Positions 1 to 14,400 of a stretch of 64,000 bases of DNA are shown here, one piece after another. The stretch is taken from positions 15,529,373 through 15,593,372 of the forward strand of contig CM043792.1 in the NCBI GenBank assembly GCA_023974075.1, written 5' to 3'. How positions within the stretch are numbered: position 1 is the stretch's first letter; every line of letters starts with the position of its first letter. Under the pieces are notes generated by a model. That model worked only from the letters and a program-made list of their open reading frames with translations, made no database searches and had not been told where the DNA came from. The position numbers were made by a program, and so were the translations under genes. This DNA is from Chaenocephalus aceratus (Eukaryota; Chordata; Actinopteri; Perciformes; Channichthyidae).

Positions 1-108
<108 letters not shown>

Positions 109-188
109 CGATCATTTTATGTGACTGTGTTTATATTGACTTACCCTGGGAGCTATTTGTTTTCAGAGGTGCGTAGGCTGTGTGTATG

Positions 189-245
<57 letters not shown>

Positions 246-303
246 TGTGTGTGTGTGTGTTGTGTGTGTGTGTGTGTGTGGTGTGTGTGTGTGTGTGTGT
301 GTG
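189..303. repeat. (TG)n microsatellite, interrupted
   Basis: This second TG array is broken by extra G or T bases near 239, 260 and 281. Only about 80 bases separate it from the first array, so the two probably belong to one expanded locus. Confidence 0.95.
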
Positions 304-2441
304 CGCTCGTTGTCGTACATGCCTGGATCCGGGCTGCGCCTCCATGGCTGCGTTACCGTCCAAAGAGGCAAACAGCCAGCCCCTGATTTAATAAGCTGCC
401 TAGGGAGTCACAGAGAGGTGGGGAAGCACTATCAGCTGATAACTGTCCTCCCTGCAAGCCCAGCTTTTTCTCTGATAGCCCTGCCAAGAGGAGAGCTTTG
501 CCTCGTCTTCTGTGTGAATGTGAATGTGTGTTGAGTGTGTGAGTGATCCCCTGCCGGCTGCTGCCCACGCGTCTGTAGGCTGCCTGCGCCCATGCTTTGC
601 TGCATCTCTGGAGGTGTCAGACAGACAGCAGAGGAGAGCCCACACATGGCAAAGGCAGGCCTGCGCCCAGCACTGAGGAGCATATGCTCAGAGCTTCCGT
701 CTTTCAGCCCCCCCCACCCACCAAAAACACCTCGCGTCATAGTGCTAATCCTGCCAAGCTGCGCAAACCATGGGCCAGACTATGACAGATCTCCCACTCG
801 GTTCTGTACTTCACACAGGCCATAGAGCACAATCATCTCCTTGAAACAAGTGCTAGGAGAACAAAAAATACTACTATTATGCCGAAACAAACTTTAGATA
901 GATTTTCTATTGATGTTTCTGATGGCTTTGTAGTCATACTTGAGTCATCTAGGGGAATGATCAATGGGATGGCTTTATAATTCATCCTGTCCATGCAGTC
1001 TTTCTAAGAGAAGTGTAGGAGTGACGAACCAAACAATAGGGTTATTGGTGCATGTTTTTTTTCTTCAGATTTATAATTTAAGCTTTTTAACGGTGGGATG
1101 TATTTATGATCAAGTGTAGTTCTAGAGAAGATTCAGTTCAAGATGTGTTCACCTTTTTTGACCTGCCTCTATGTTTTTAGCTACATAAGTGCTGGATTTT
1201 GCAGTGACTGGAGAATGCAATCCTTTGTGTTTGAAATGAATCTCATCAATTAATCATCCAGGGGTAACTTCCATGTTTGATAAAACCTTTTTTTTGCATG
1301 ACTCCTCAGTGAACAACAAATCTAAACAGAGAAGTCTTGATGAATTGAACAACGTCTGTTTATCTTGAGTTTTTAATTGGCCGTTTTTATCAAACACGCA
1401 TTCTACTGTGAGCATCAGAGTGTGTACACTGTTTTTATATAGCATTGATAAAGGGGTAGTACAGCTTTATATTTCTAACTCACGACTCAGTGTTGAATTA
1501 CGTTTTTTCCTCATAGTGTTGTAAATGTACTTCAACAACATGCTTGATATGTAACAAATACAGGCCAGAACAGTGCCCTACATGATAAACAGTTATGAAT
1601 ATATTATAGTAGCATCTTTTTACTGTCTCTCTCTTCACCTTTCCTTTTTGGAATCCCACCATCTGTCTCTGAAATTGCACATCTCCATCCCCACCCAGAG
1701 AAGAGGCTCCTTTTGGGCAATCTTTTGTATTTCTAAGCCGCTGGTATTATTGTTGGTGATTGCTTTTTGTATGTGTGTACTTGTGTACGTGTGCGCATGT
1801 GGGTGTGCGTGTGTGTTGCAGTAGGGCTCACATGATAGGCATACTTTGGTGTGGCCACGGTGACCTGAAGCTGACAACGATGATTGATCCTGGGCTGCGA
1901 TAAGTGCCTGTGCACCGGTGAGCACACTGGTCTACTGAAAACGCAGCCAAGCGGAAAATTAGAAATCTCTTCATCCCTGGTCCATTTGAAATCCGATATC
2001 TCCCATCTTTCCCTCGCACAGGCACCTTTCCTCAGCCAATACATCAGTAATTAAATGATGTGTATGTACATGAGGACAGGTGGCTTGTCCTTGGGGGATC
2101 AGGCCGCTCAGCTTGGGTGATGAGAGTATTAAGTCTCCAGCAGGACTGCCCGTGTACACCTCCTTTTGTCCACTTGAAAACCGAAACACACGCTGTATTG
2201 TCCCGGGTACAAACACACTTGTACACACACTTTTGAGTGGTTCTATGTGTGTGCTGTGTGTCAGCTGAAGGTGTAATGTTGCCTCTGGTATCAAATAAAT
2301 CAAAGTCAGGCCCCCTGAGAGCACCTCACCTTTTGGAAGTCATTGGTGCAATTCTGCCCATTCTGGAACAGAAAAGTCCCACATGTTCACTTTTCAAGTT
2401 GTTTTCTTAACTGCTAGCATCAACCTCTTTGTGTTGTCCAG
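304..2441. other. Non-coding sequence upstream of the first visible znf385c exon
   Basis: Only short chance frames are present, plus a weak TG-rich patch near 1770-1820. Reading phase shows that the exon at 2442 needs an upstream exon ending with one base of a codon. I could not recognise that exon here, so it probably lies left of the window. The stretch is best read as znf385c intron. Confidence 0.6.
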
Positions 2442-5400
2442 GTACGTCGGCTCAGGGCAGCCCCCTCCTCGCCTCCCTGCCCCTCCCGGGACGGCCTCTG
2501 CAGCCGCAGCTTGACCTCAAACATCTCCTGCCCTTCAGACTCAACGGATCCTCCCCCCTCAATCTCTTTCCTAACTTCAACACGGTAAGTGCAATAGATC
2601 CTTGGGTACCAATATCATGGAAAATAGCAGTTAGATGAAGTGGAACTGATTGATCTATGACTTTTATCTACAAGGATTTTTAAACAATAAGGTCGCTGGC
2701 AGAGGCCGACCTGCAAATGATTTAGTACCCAATTAGATCCACCAGAAATATCATGTGAATAGTTGGCTGATTTCACAGAAGACATTTTGTATGTCTACAC
2801 TGTTTTGTAAACTTGAGAACAAAATGTCTTTGGTCCTGTCTCGTCTTGCACACACTTGCAAATATCAGTGTATTTGAATTGAAAGACATGTTAACCCCAA
2901 CCGACATGTAAACATCATTTTGTACGCTGGGGCAGGAACTACCTTCATTTTATGTGTCAGGGTTGCGAGCCCCATACTTCATAAATTCAGTTTCAATGTT
3001 CAACCCCATGATCAGTAGAGGGATAAAGACAGACAGGCCATAAAATCATGTCCTTATTCATCAACTCACTATCTTTACTGCCAGACCTTAGCCTCCAGTA
3101 CGTGTCCCATAAACTCTCCCCCTGTCAGAGGCCATCCCTCAGGTTCGGGGTGCTAATCTTCATTCAAGCAGGGTTTCACCTCTCAGCATTCTAGTTGTCA
3201 CCTCAGTATCAGCATCTCTACAGATGAGACCCTTATTACTTTGCTTCGAATGTCAGCAGCAAACTGTTCAGTTCTCAAGCACTGAGGCTCTGAGGCTTGC
3301 CTTCCCTCGGTGCCTGGAATTAAAAGCCTGTATCTTTGATCCTTTACTTACCAGCGCTATATTCCATTGTCGTTTTGTGTGAGTATGTATGTGTGTAGGC
3401 ACTTCTGATATCTTTGATCCATAGTTTCACGGTATGTGTGTGGGTTCACCTCCCTCATCGCACACTGTGAAACCATCTCCAGTTCTGTAGTCTGTAAATA
3501 AAACATAAACCATGAGCTTTCTCTCCTGCATATGCTTTACACCTTTTCAAACAAGGCAGAGAGGAGGAGAGAGGGCCACACAGACATCTGGCTGGCTGGT
3601 TCAGACAGTGGGTGACATGTGCAAGGGGTGGGGGGGGGGACAAACATGTGCTTCATGTGTGTGATGATGTGCCATGTGAAAAGTGCAGTTTATTCACTTG
3701 TCTGCCACCCACTGCTGTAGGTCGGGGGGTCGCCTGTACTGCCCTATGGAGGAGGGAGTTTGCCTTGCAGCAAGTAGCAGCATGGAAACAATAATCCTTC
3801 TAACACCCTCATGTATTTGTATTGGTCAGTGTTATGATTATGTTTCAAAGGTTCAATTGCTTTTTCTATTCTCAATGCAACGTATTGCCTTGCAGCTCTG
3901 TTCAAACCGTTATGATGACTGATAAAAACAATGTGTGACATTCCACAGAAAATATATTTCAGAAGTAGTCAAATAAACTCATTGGGGGGGCTACATGCTT
4001 TCTTCTTTATCATAAAAGGGAAAAGCATTAAAAACCTTTACTGAGGGAAAAAAAAGGCAGTAGATTATGAATGCGTGCAGCACCGCGACTTCACAGGAAA
4101 TCCAATCAATTGCAAAGATATTGAGTTCTTCAGTCATTGTTAAGGAGAATACAACTCGCAGTAGGACGGGAAATCAACCACAACCAGAATGCAGAAATGG
4201 TGATAACTGTGGGAGTAACATCAAATCAGTGTCGCTTCAGTCCCGGGAGGAGATGATTAGCCTCCATAACACACTGTCTGACGGCGCAGCTGTGGCATTA
4301 ATCACAAAGTCCATTCAACTGGGAGCCCCAGGTTCTCTTAGCACTGATAAGGCCCACGTTGTCCCGGACGTGTGCAGGGGGGAAGATGAATGCACCTGTC
4401 CTTCAAAACTAAATATCCTCTGGTCCCTCGCTGTCCCTTATCCTCCCCCCCACCTCTCTCTTTCTACCTATTTCTCTCTACCAATCCTGAAACCCCATCA
4501 CGTCTCAGCCGCCCGGCGCAGGATAAGTCCTGTCTGCACCAGGATGGAGGGGGAGGACGGAGGGCTGGGACAAAAGACTCATTTATAGCAGTCGGTTCAG
4601 GATGGCTGCGGACAGACAATGGGCACATTCTTCAGTTCCCAAAATAAATAGCTGTGTGCAGCCTGCTCTGCTCAGGTGCACGGGGGGCAGCAGGAGTGGG
4701 AGAGCTAGGTTTCAGCGGTCAGGCTTCGGCTGGGGAAGGGAAAAGTCAGTTGCTCCCAGAGGTAGCTTTTAGTCATGTAGAAGAGGCCAAATAAAAGCAA
4801 CAGAAGCAGAGAGAGCCCTGAGGGAGAGATATACCTCCTGCATAGTGGTTTCAGTGTCAGGTGTGTTTATATTCCCTCTCACACCTGGCCTTCTTGAGGA
4901 ATCCATAGTAAACAGACTCCACTCTTGCAGAGGAGGCAGCTGCAATGGACGAGCCCCAGCTCTTTGTGTGATAGGAAGGGATCTAATGCTGTTCAGGCTT
5001 TTGTATCAGAAGTTAGGTAAGGCAGTGTGCCAACCCTGATGCCATCGATACAACAACACCCCCTGATCTCTGGGCAGCTGAGGCGTTCTGCCGTGCCACC
5101 GGTATGGTTCCAGGGATTGGTGTGTGAGAACAGCGCTCCCCTTGCCATCCTTCTGCCATGCGAACAGAGGAATGAACTGGGCCACCCTGGGGGTTAATCT
5201 AAGATTATTGTTATATGAAGGGTGCGTCAGTGAAATCAGCTGTCATGATGGCATGCAGACCTTCTGATGTAGCCTCGTCTGTAACTGTTTTTAGTAGGCT
5301 GACACAGACGGTAAAACTTAATTATGTCGGTCCAAACCATCTTCTCTTTGGGCTGCAATATCATGACAGAACAGACACATAGCTGAGATTACAATGAACT

Positions 5401-8400
5401 CTAACTGCATTTAAAATATGAGCTGTTGCCTGGCTCGTAACAAAGTGAGAATACAGCTGTGATAAGAACAAACCCATACTATAGGGTTAACAGGAGTTCC
5501 CCTTAGATACCTATCACGTAGGTTTGATCTATAGTAACTTAAAATGTGATTTTATCATGTCCTATCTTGTTACTTAATAGAAGAGTATCACGGTGGAATC
5601 TCTGTGTTTACCTTACAATCCATTCTTTCAAAGCGCTGTCTGTAGGTCTAATCGTGCAATGGCTTTGCTAGATGTGTGTTACTGAAAGAGAGTCTTTGTT
5701 CAACTTCTTTAATGTTGTCTTCAACGCTCAACTATCTCTGTAAGTATCACAACCTGAAGGAGAAAATACCATGACGAGGCTGGCCAGTCGTAGTTCTTTA
5801 AGTCACTGGGAATTATGTCTACATTTATATTCGTCGGATCATACTTATCCATGTGGGTCTCATGATATAACATCTTAAGCGACTGGTAAGGCGTTCCTCA
5901 CAGTTAAAAAGGAAGAAGGGATATGAAAGTTTGAAATGCCACTAACGGATGATACAAATATTGCCTGCAAATGTGAAGGCATTTTGAGGAGTATAATATC
6001 AGTAGGTTGTAATTGGGTGATTTTACCGTATTGACCCAGGAAAACATTCTGTAAATTGAACATTTGACCGAGAAAACAATATTGCTGAGAACATTTGTCC
6101 GGAATCAATCTGGAATCAAATAACCTAAGGATCATAGATACGCTCCCGCTTATGGTCCTGATGTATAGTTGCATTTTATAAAGAAGGCTCACATGTATAA
6201 AATATAGTATAGACCCTTAATACAGAGGTATACATCTAGCTTATTACAAATGGCTTGTTAAAGACGGCAAGATCATTGGCATCCAGCAGACATCTAAATA
6301 CTCTTCTACTTATGGACCTTCTTGGGCTAGGGGGAGTAAAGCGTTTAGATTTTGATGTCAGCAAGAATCATTTATGGAGCCATTTTTTCAGAATTGTTGC
6401 TATTTCTATCCTGGACACTTGCATAAAGCCCCAGCTCTCTATATACAGCATGCGGTCTGTTTTGGCTCGGCCCCATTTTTAGGTCTGGTTGTTAAATTAT
6501 AGGGTCTTTGTAGTGGTTAGAGGGTGGGGAGTTCTATTAATATATTCCGCCCTGTGAGAGCAGGGGGCGGCAATGGTGATCGCTTAAGCTTGCAATGCAT
6601 TATGAATTGGCACACATCCTCATTATCTAACACCGTGACCAGTCACATACACCAACAACGATTGTACACTAGCAGAATGTCTTATGTCTTTACAATGAGG
6701 GAAATTAAGATAAAAAAAGCCACCAATAACCATATCTGAAATCCAAATATTTGTGCTTTGATTGTAATTCATAACACAAAAGTACTCATGTGTACAATAA
6801 AGTGTCTCCCAGACCTTCATAAGTGCGTACAGGGACGTGCTTTCAGGTCATTACATTTCATAACTTCATTGGGCTGACGCTTTTATCCAAAGCGACTTAC
6901 AAAAAGTGCAAAAAGCATAAAGAGTCAAACTCCGAACAACAAGGAAAGTGCAGATATTTTCACTTCAAGCAAGTCATACCATTGAAAGTGCTGGTGAATT
7001 AGTTACGAGGCCTAAATTAACTTTTTAAGTGAATTCACTTTTTTATTTAACTCCTAGCTACATTTAATATAGCAGGCACAGGTGCAATCATTGAGCCTTC
7101 AAGCAACAGCACCGATACCATATATACTGAATATTGCTAATTAGCCTACAGTGTTATGAGTAAAGCTAAATGATATTGCTAAGCATAATATTTGAAGCAA
7201 TCAATCTAAACTCACTGTAGTAGGAACATATGTCTACAACAGAAATTGTTTTGGAATTGTTAAAAAAACTAGTGCAATTAATATGCTAATGCTTATACAT
7301 ATGTTAATCAATATGAGTGGCATGTTCTCTTAATGCCCTCTGGTAGCAATCAGGAGGTTTAAGATTGTGGCAGTACCACAAAAGTCTCCAGAATTAATAT
7401 TCAGGTTTATCCACTCTTAGATTTAACAATAAATTAACATTTGTACCTCCGTGACGGGTAGGATTTATTGCAAGACTGTTGAATTAAAATGCATTGTTTA
7501 TCTAACGTTAACCTATCTTATTCTGAGGGGCTGAAACAACGTACCTCTAACTATTGTAGCTGCTGGAAGAATTTGCATGAGATGCTGCACTGTCCTGGAA
7601 ACAACCTCACCTCACCTCACCTCTGAGTAGTTCTGCAGCACAGGCCATTCTCTTTTGTGAAAATATAGTCTTCCAGAAGGTCTGTTGTTTACTATCTTTT
7701 CTCTCTGTCTCTCAGATGGACCCTGTCCAGAAGGCAGTGATCAACCACACATTCGGTGTCCCTCAGCCCCTCAAGAAGAAACAGATTATCTCCTGCAACA
7801 TTTGCCACCTGCGCTTTAACTCAACGGTAAGAAATGTTTTAGTGGCTTTATGTCTCTGTGTTTACGGGAATTACAGAGAGGTTGTGGGCATGATAAGACT
7901 GAGAGAAAAGCTGGCATGCCATACTGTGAGATATACAACATAAAAGTGATCTATAGTCTAGCCTTAGAGAACATCATCTCTTTGTTTTGTTTTTGAATAG
8001 CGGTCTTTTAATTACCTTAGCCCTTATCATCCCCGTTAGTGTGTTTGTGTACGCTGAGTGTTTGTGTGAATAACCAAATGTGGATATATTTGTGTCTTAA
8101 TGCAAAACAAAAACTACTAGTAAAAGACTTTTTACAAATGATGTCAAAGTTAAGGTTATTCTTTTCATTCGTTTTTTCTACTTATGTGCATAACAGTTTG
8201 TTAAGTTTCCCTTTCAGTGATTGCATGTGTGTGTCTGTCTGTTGTTTGGTGTGAGGGATTAGACAGCAGGGAGAGCTGTCGTTTATCTGCAGAGCGCAGA
8301 AACAATCAGCAGCCCCAGCAGGAAGCAGCATCCTCGGCTCATCGCTCCATTTTTCCTATCCTTGCCACCCCTAACACACAGATGTACACACACTCGCACA

Positions 8401-11400
8401 CATACTGCACACTTGCTAATATGCACACTAGAGCACAGACTTACACACATAGACACACTGGCAAATTCCCATGATATTAATTGCATATTCACATAAACAA
8501 ATAGATAATAGTCGAGAAAGCCCTAAGACAACTCTTGTCTGGGCAAAGTAAAAGCACACTCTTTTGGTCTCCATCTTCAAAGAAGGGCTGAGGCACAGGA
8601 GACAGGGAGCTGAGGGGGAGAGGAAACTCCGACGTGCTCCCAACACACAAGAGCAAATCCCATTCCCCGCCTCCACACTCCGACTTAAAGGAGAGTGTCA
8701 GGTCTGACTGTTGCTTTATCTGTCTCTCTGAGAGCATGAATACTTTCCTAACACTCCCATGTACCCTCCTCTGAGTTTGCTCACATATTATACCAAGCTA
8801 TCCTTATGCATAATGCTCAAAAGTGAAATAAGTAACCTTTCTCTGCTTCTCAGTGTAGCACAAAGAACAATCTAACACCAGTTTATAATCTAGTTGTTGC
8901 TGACCTCCTGTGGTTATACTTAGCTGCAGTGATGTAGAGGTGTACCTCAGGGCGTGTTGGTGCACTGTGACATAACTGCTGAGTGTGGTTGGGGTGCAAA
9001 AGAGCACATTTTTTTATTGTACGAATGCTCTAATCAAAGATAAACTTCATTTGTGTACCCGACCCGTGATTCGTATCAACACACAATGGTATGGGTTCTT
9101 CCTTCACCCATGCTACACCCTTCCAAGATGAACATATATCTAGACATCAACATTTTTTTCCAATACTCCTCTGAGAAATATCCAACAAGCAAAAGTTCCT
9201 CAAATGTCACACTAAAGGAACAGCATATCCCTGGTTTTCCTTTAACCTTGCTGCTATAAAGCTAAATTGCCCTCTTCAATCCGAAGAAGGGAAATGAAAA
9301 GGATTGAGAGTTACTACAGCATTTTGCAATAAATCTATCTGCAATAGATTTGATTATATTTCAGGTATATTTCTTTTTTTATACCAAACAAATAGATAGG
9401 AGGGCTTCTTCTGTCAATGGCTTTTCAAGACAGCTAGTGCCGGTATATATTTTAAATGTTATGTCTTTCCTCTTGTTCAACACATTCAAGTTACACATAT
9501 TTATAGCTCAGTGCAACTACAAAAACCTTCAGAGACAACTGACTGGCAAATAGACTGGCTTTTTTACAAAAGGCGATATTTTTGACTGACATATTTGAGG
9601 AAAAAACATGCACGTCCACAACCAAACAGGCTGCTCAGTGATTGTCTAATCAGGCTAACTGGCAGATCCATTTGAATTCTATGTCTTTGTTATTTTTGCT
9701 ACAGGCGAGTAATTTTGGGGAGAGAGGATTCATTTCAGGGCTTATGGGAGACTTGTTCCACCCACTACACATTGCTATGCACCAGATAGTGTCCAATGTT
9801 TACTTTTAGCCGTAGGATTGCTTAATCACAGGACAATAAAACAGTCCCTCAGAAGAGTATACTGTGTCCTGCTGGCCGGCATGCTGATGTGAAAACCAAA
9901 GCTCATTTCACACCTTGTCCATATGCCTCCTCTGAGACTAAAACGGACGGAGAGAATGGTAGCGGAGAAGGCGCTGGCTGAATTTGTCACATCACGCTAA
10001 TCTCTGAAGCCATTTCACGGCAGTTCAGTCACACGATGTGCTAAAGTATTGGAGTTGTTTTAACAGATGCTTTGACAGACACATTATGCATAGGCCTCCA
10101 CTATGTCACACCATTAGGCTTGCTAATGTGAAGTGTGCATGTTTAACTCCATCCCCAGTCTGCTGGTGTTTACAGAGAGCTAACACAGGAGACAGGTGCT
10201 GTGTGTGTGGCTGTTACCTCACAGCACAAATACACATCATATTAATTGCTAATGGGACTTAATGTATTGTTGATGGTAATCAGAGAAATCCAGATTTAGC
10301 TCCCACTGAATTTTTTATTTCTCACTTAAGAGTCCTTCAAAATGAAGTCCAGCCTCTTTACTTAACTTGTGTGGTCCCTGAGGATTTGCATGATTTATTT
10401 CTTGACGTATTAAAACTGGATGAGAGCTAGGAAGGACACTTTTAATCATGGAGGAAAGATTTACCTTCTCCACATGTCAAATCATATACCCTTCAGAAGA
10501 AAAGGCTACTTAATTTCTTAATCCATCACTCTTAATCCGTTTATTTTTTACATTTCGACGGGATGAAATGTATCCGACTCAGTGTTCACTATAATTCGAG
10601 TTATTTCGGGACATTTAAGATTCCGTTCACACTTTGGATTTAATTTAAACAAAACCCCTCATTTAGACAGGTCCAAGTTCTGCTCCTCTCTTCTATAAAA
10701 GCTTCTATCCAGGAGTCGATGAGGGCTGATCCCCGGAGTTTGTTTTGGCTTTTAATGAGTGATCCCTGTATTGATTTCTCTGCTATTCCTACGTATCCAC
10801 GCTGGCTCTGACAATAGGGGCTTTGTTCTCAGCTTGAACCGGGCCGTGAGAATAATGAGAATGTGAAGGTAAACCTCAATCCAACCGGAGGGAAATGTGT
10901 GTAAACGTGTTAAATGCTGCATCACAGTCAGTCAGTCAGAATGTGTGTGTGCGTGTGATTTGTATGTGTGGGTTTGTGTGCTCAGATGTGTGTATGTGTG
11001 TTGTCACGTGTCTAGAATTTGCAGCCTCTTGCACGCACATTAATAGGGTAGTTTTGGAGATGGGATCCTCTTTCTTGTTGCATATTACACATGCAATTAT
11101 ACCTCTGGCCTCCCGATGTGCCAGCGCTGTTATCAGGTGGAAACAGACTCTCGTCCTTGCAGCCTGTGCATGCCTGCAAGAGAGCGAATATTCAGGCGTG
11201 CATTTTAACAATTATTGCACGTCTTTCCAGCCGATAATGCATTGAGTCAAACACTCCTTTCTGCTTCCCCCATCCTAATCTGTTTTGTTCCTCTCATTTC
11301 CCTGCAGAACCAGGCAGAGGCCCATTATAAGGGCCACAAGCACACCCGGAAGCTCAAAGCCATGGAGGCCCAGAAGAACAGGCAGCGAAGAGCTGGGGAG

Positions 11401-14400
11401 GCCTCATCCACAGGAAGGGACAGAGACAGAGAACGAGACAGAAGCAAGACGTCCACATCAGAGCCTCTTCCCACGCTCATGGATACAAGCTTAATGGAGG
11501 GATCAAGTACGTAAACAAAAATCCTCTCTTGATGATAACTCATGATGTTTTAGTTCAGGGGTGTCCAAACTTTTTTCTCCGAGGGCCACATATAGAAAAA
11601 CATACAAAGGGCTGGGCCACTTACTAGAGGAGCGGTATATTGCCTCATAAGTTGAGTTAGAAGTTAGCAAAATGAATCAAATGTAGGAAAATGATGCTTT
11701 ATACTTGAATATACTTTAAGAAAAAACAGCCAATATCACAGCTCTCCTTAAAACATAAGCCTCAGATTGCCCATAATAAGAGGACATAAAGGGTATATTT
11801 CGAGCTGGTTATAGAAATAAGTTATTAGGCTTTTTTTATCAACTTAGATTTGTTAGAAAATGTTTTCAACTTTAATTGATGGAATTCATTTGAAAAGTGG
11901 GCTTATTAACACATGAATACTACTGTGTAATATATGTTTGCATATATATTTAAGTAGTACAATACAAGAAAAGCAAAAGTTTCATTTGGGGGCCATATTT
12001 TATTATACTATTTGAATTAGCTGTGGAGCGATTCAAAATGGCCTGCGGCACGCATTTGGCCTCCGGGCCGTAGTTTGGGCACCCCTGCTTTAGTTCCTCC
12101 CTTTTCTCTTTCTAAACCCCTTCCACAAATCCTCCTCTCACATCATCGACCGCTTCCAACCTCCTCCTCCATATCCTTATCTCTTCCCTCCTCCATTGTG
12201 TTTCTGTTGGAGATTATATCTTCTGGACACCTTCAACATCTTGCCCTTCTGTCGTCTCTGTGTTTCTGTGCATTCAAACCTTTAGCTTATTCAACTTGCA
12301 CCGGAGCTCGCTACAACTCTCTGACCTGACTTGTCCCTGTGCTATGTGATGGATGGTGGACTACAAAGCTGTGGGATCATGGGATGTCTAAGGACAAGAG
12401 ATGTTGTGTAAATAAAGGAGCCGGCTGAGATCAATCGAAGCCTCACTGGGGTCGTTCTTACCCCCTATGCCTCTTAATTTCCACTGCTTGACTCTTGTGC
12501 TCCCTTCTATCTCTCTCCGTTAGATACAGAGGGTAGCTGCAGAAGCACAATTAGTGTTCTCATTCATAACACTCCGTTCGATGTCTCACTATGGGATGCG
12601 CCTCATCGCGGAGCAAACAGAAGCATCAATCTCATTACGCCAATCCTGATTGGCTGGTGATCTTGACGTCAGCGTCAGGGAATTCACCCCCTATAAGTAG
12701 CTTGCGCCACAACGCATGCGTCATTCAAACACCTCTTCTCGCTTCAGAGCACATCTCTACAGTAGCCGGACAAGCTTAATGGTCCACAGACTGAACCCAA
12801 ATACCCATTTCGCCGGCTACTCCTTCTGCTTCGCAGGAAGACGGTAGTACTAACGCAGTTAGTATTAAAATCGACCTCGCCCTTCTCTCCCCGAGAAAGT
12901 AAGGTAGGTCTGATTTTTTAAGCTAGCAGCACACCTGTTGCTAGCTCGCTCCCTCTCTATCGACACCACAGTAGCGAGGAAGTTTTTTCTTTTCTCCTCT
13001 CCACGGAGGAGGAAAGGATTAAAAAGAGCATACTGTCACTCCAGTCAGTATTCTCCGGGAATAAAAGACCCACACCGTCCTTTTCTCCGGATTAAGGACA
13101 AGGTGGTAACATCTTTTTCTCCCATCCTACCTGTCGAGAGCGGGCCCTCTCCACGCCACGAGGCGAACAAGATGGACGCCCCTCTCCCTCACACCAGAGG
13201 AGTCAGGGACTCGGTGGCTCGACTCTGCGGCTGCGGGTTGAAGATCTCGGGCGCAGACACACACCAGGTCTGCTCGTCCTGCCTCGGGCTGGAACACGCC
13301 CGAGGCGCTATCGACAACCCCAGCTCGTGCGGACATTGTGTCCGCTTCACCGTAAAGAGCCTCCGCCAACGGTTAGCACGACAAGCTAGCCTGTCGGAGC
13401 AGGACCCCCCCATGTCCACTGACCCGCCGGCCAGCAGTCAAGACACGGGGGCGTCCGCCACAGAGAGTGAACCCCTCTCCGTGTCGGTCTGGGGCTCATT
13501 ATCTGCGATGGCTACAGAACCGGAATCCCGCGCCCTGGCAGGCCGGGACCCGGTGACGGCAAAACAAGCTGGGGCTCCCGGTTAGACCTCACCATGGTCT
13601 CACCCGCGGAGGATGTCCTCGAGCTGGACTACGAGGAGGACGAAGAAGAGGACGCCTTGCCTTCCTCCTGTCCGAGTCGGATGAACAGGATGAGGACACC
13701 TTCATGTCATCGGCTCAGGCTGCAAAGCCTGGAGCGAGGGCTGCTCTCCCGGGCGATAGCACACCAGCTTCGCCCGGTCTGAGCATGGACCTGCAGGCCG
13801 TGTGTAAACGCGCTGCGGCCAGACTCAACGTCCCGTGATCTGAAATGGCCAAGGAGACCTCCAGGTCCCGCTACGAGGGAAAACATCTTCCCCAAGCAGC
13901 GGGGAAAAAGAGGCAACTCCTTCCGGTCTTCCCAGAGATGTTGGATGAGGTGTCGGTCTCGTGGAGAGACCGGCCCTTCAGCAACAAGGTCCCAATCCAG
14001 GGTGCCTCCTCCCTAGACCGTGACGGAATGGAGAACCTCGGCCTGCTCCGCATACCGCCCATGGAACCGCTGGTAGCGGTCACCGAGCAGAAACCCCACG
14101 CTGAAACCCCATTAGCAAAGTCGGACCGGTTTCAGTCGACAATGACTGAAAAGTCCTACAAAGCTGCAGCGTTGTCCGCCAGGGCCCTGAATGTGTCCTC
14201 GCTGCTAACCGCTTATCAAGCGGAGCTCTGCGAGGACCTGTCGGGTAACCCGGGGGCAGCCACTCTGGACGAGATGGCAGCGGTCACGGACATTTGTCTC
14301 CGTGTCCAACGCTGCGCCGTCCAGGCCACAGGCAAGGTAATGGGGATCATGGTGGTGCAGGAAAGAGCGAGATGGCTCAACCTCACCACTCTCCCAGACC

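Noticed and set aside
4067..4588. 173-codon open frame in znf385c intron 1
   Set aside because: No domain, no splice context and low-complexity composition; taken as chance.
12075..12329. 84-codon Ser/Leu-rich frame beside the hAT MITE
   Set aside because: It starts inside the MITE terminus and follows a CT-rich tract; not a gene.
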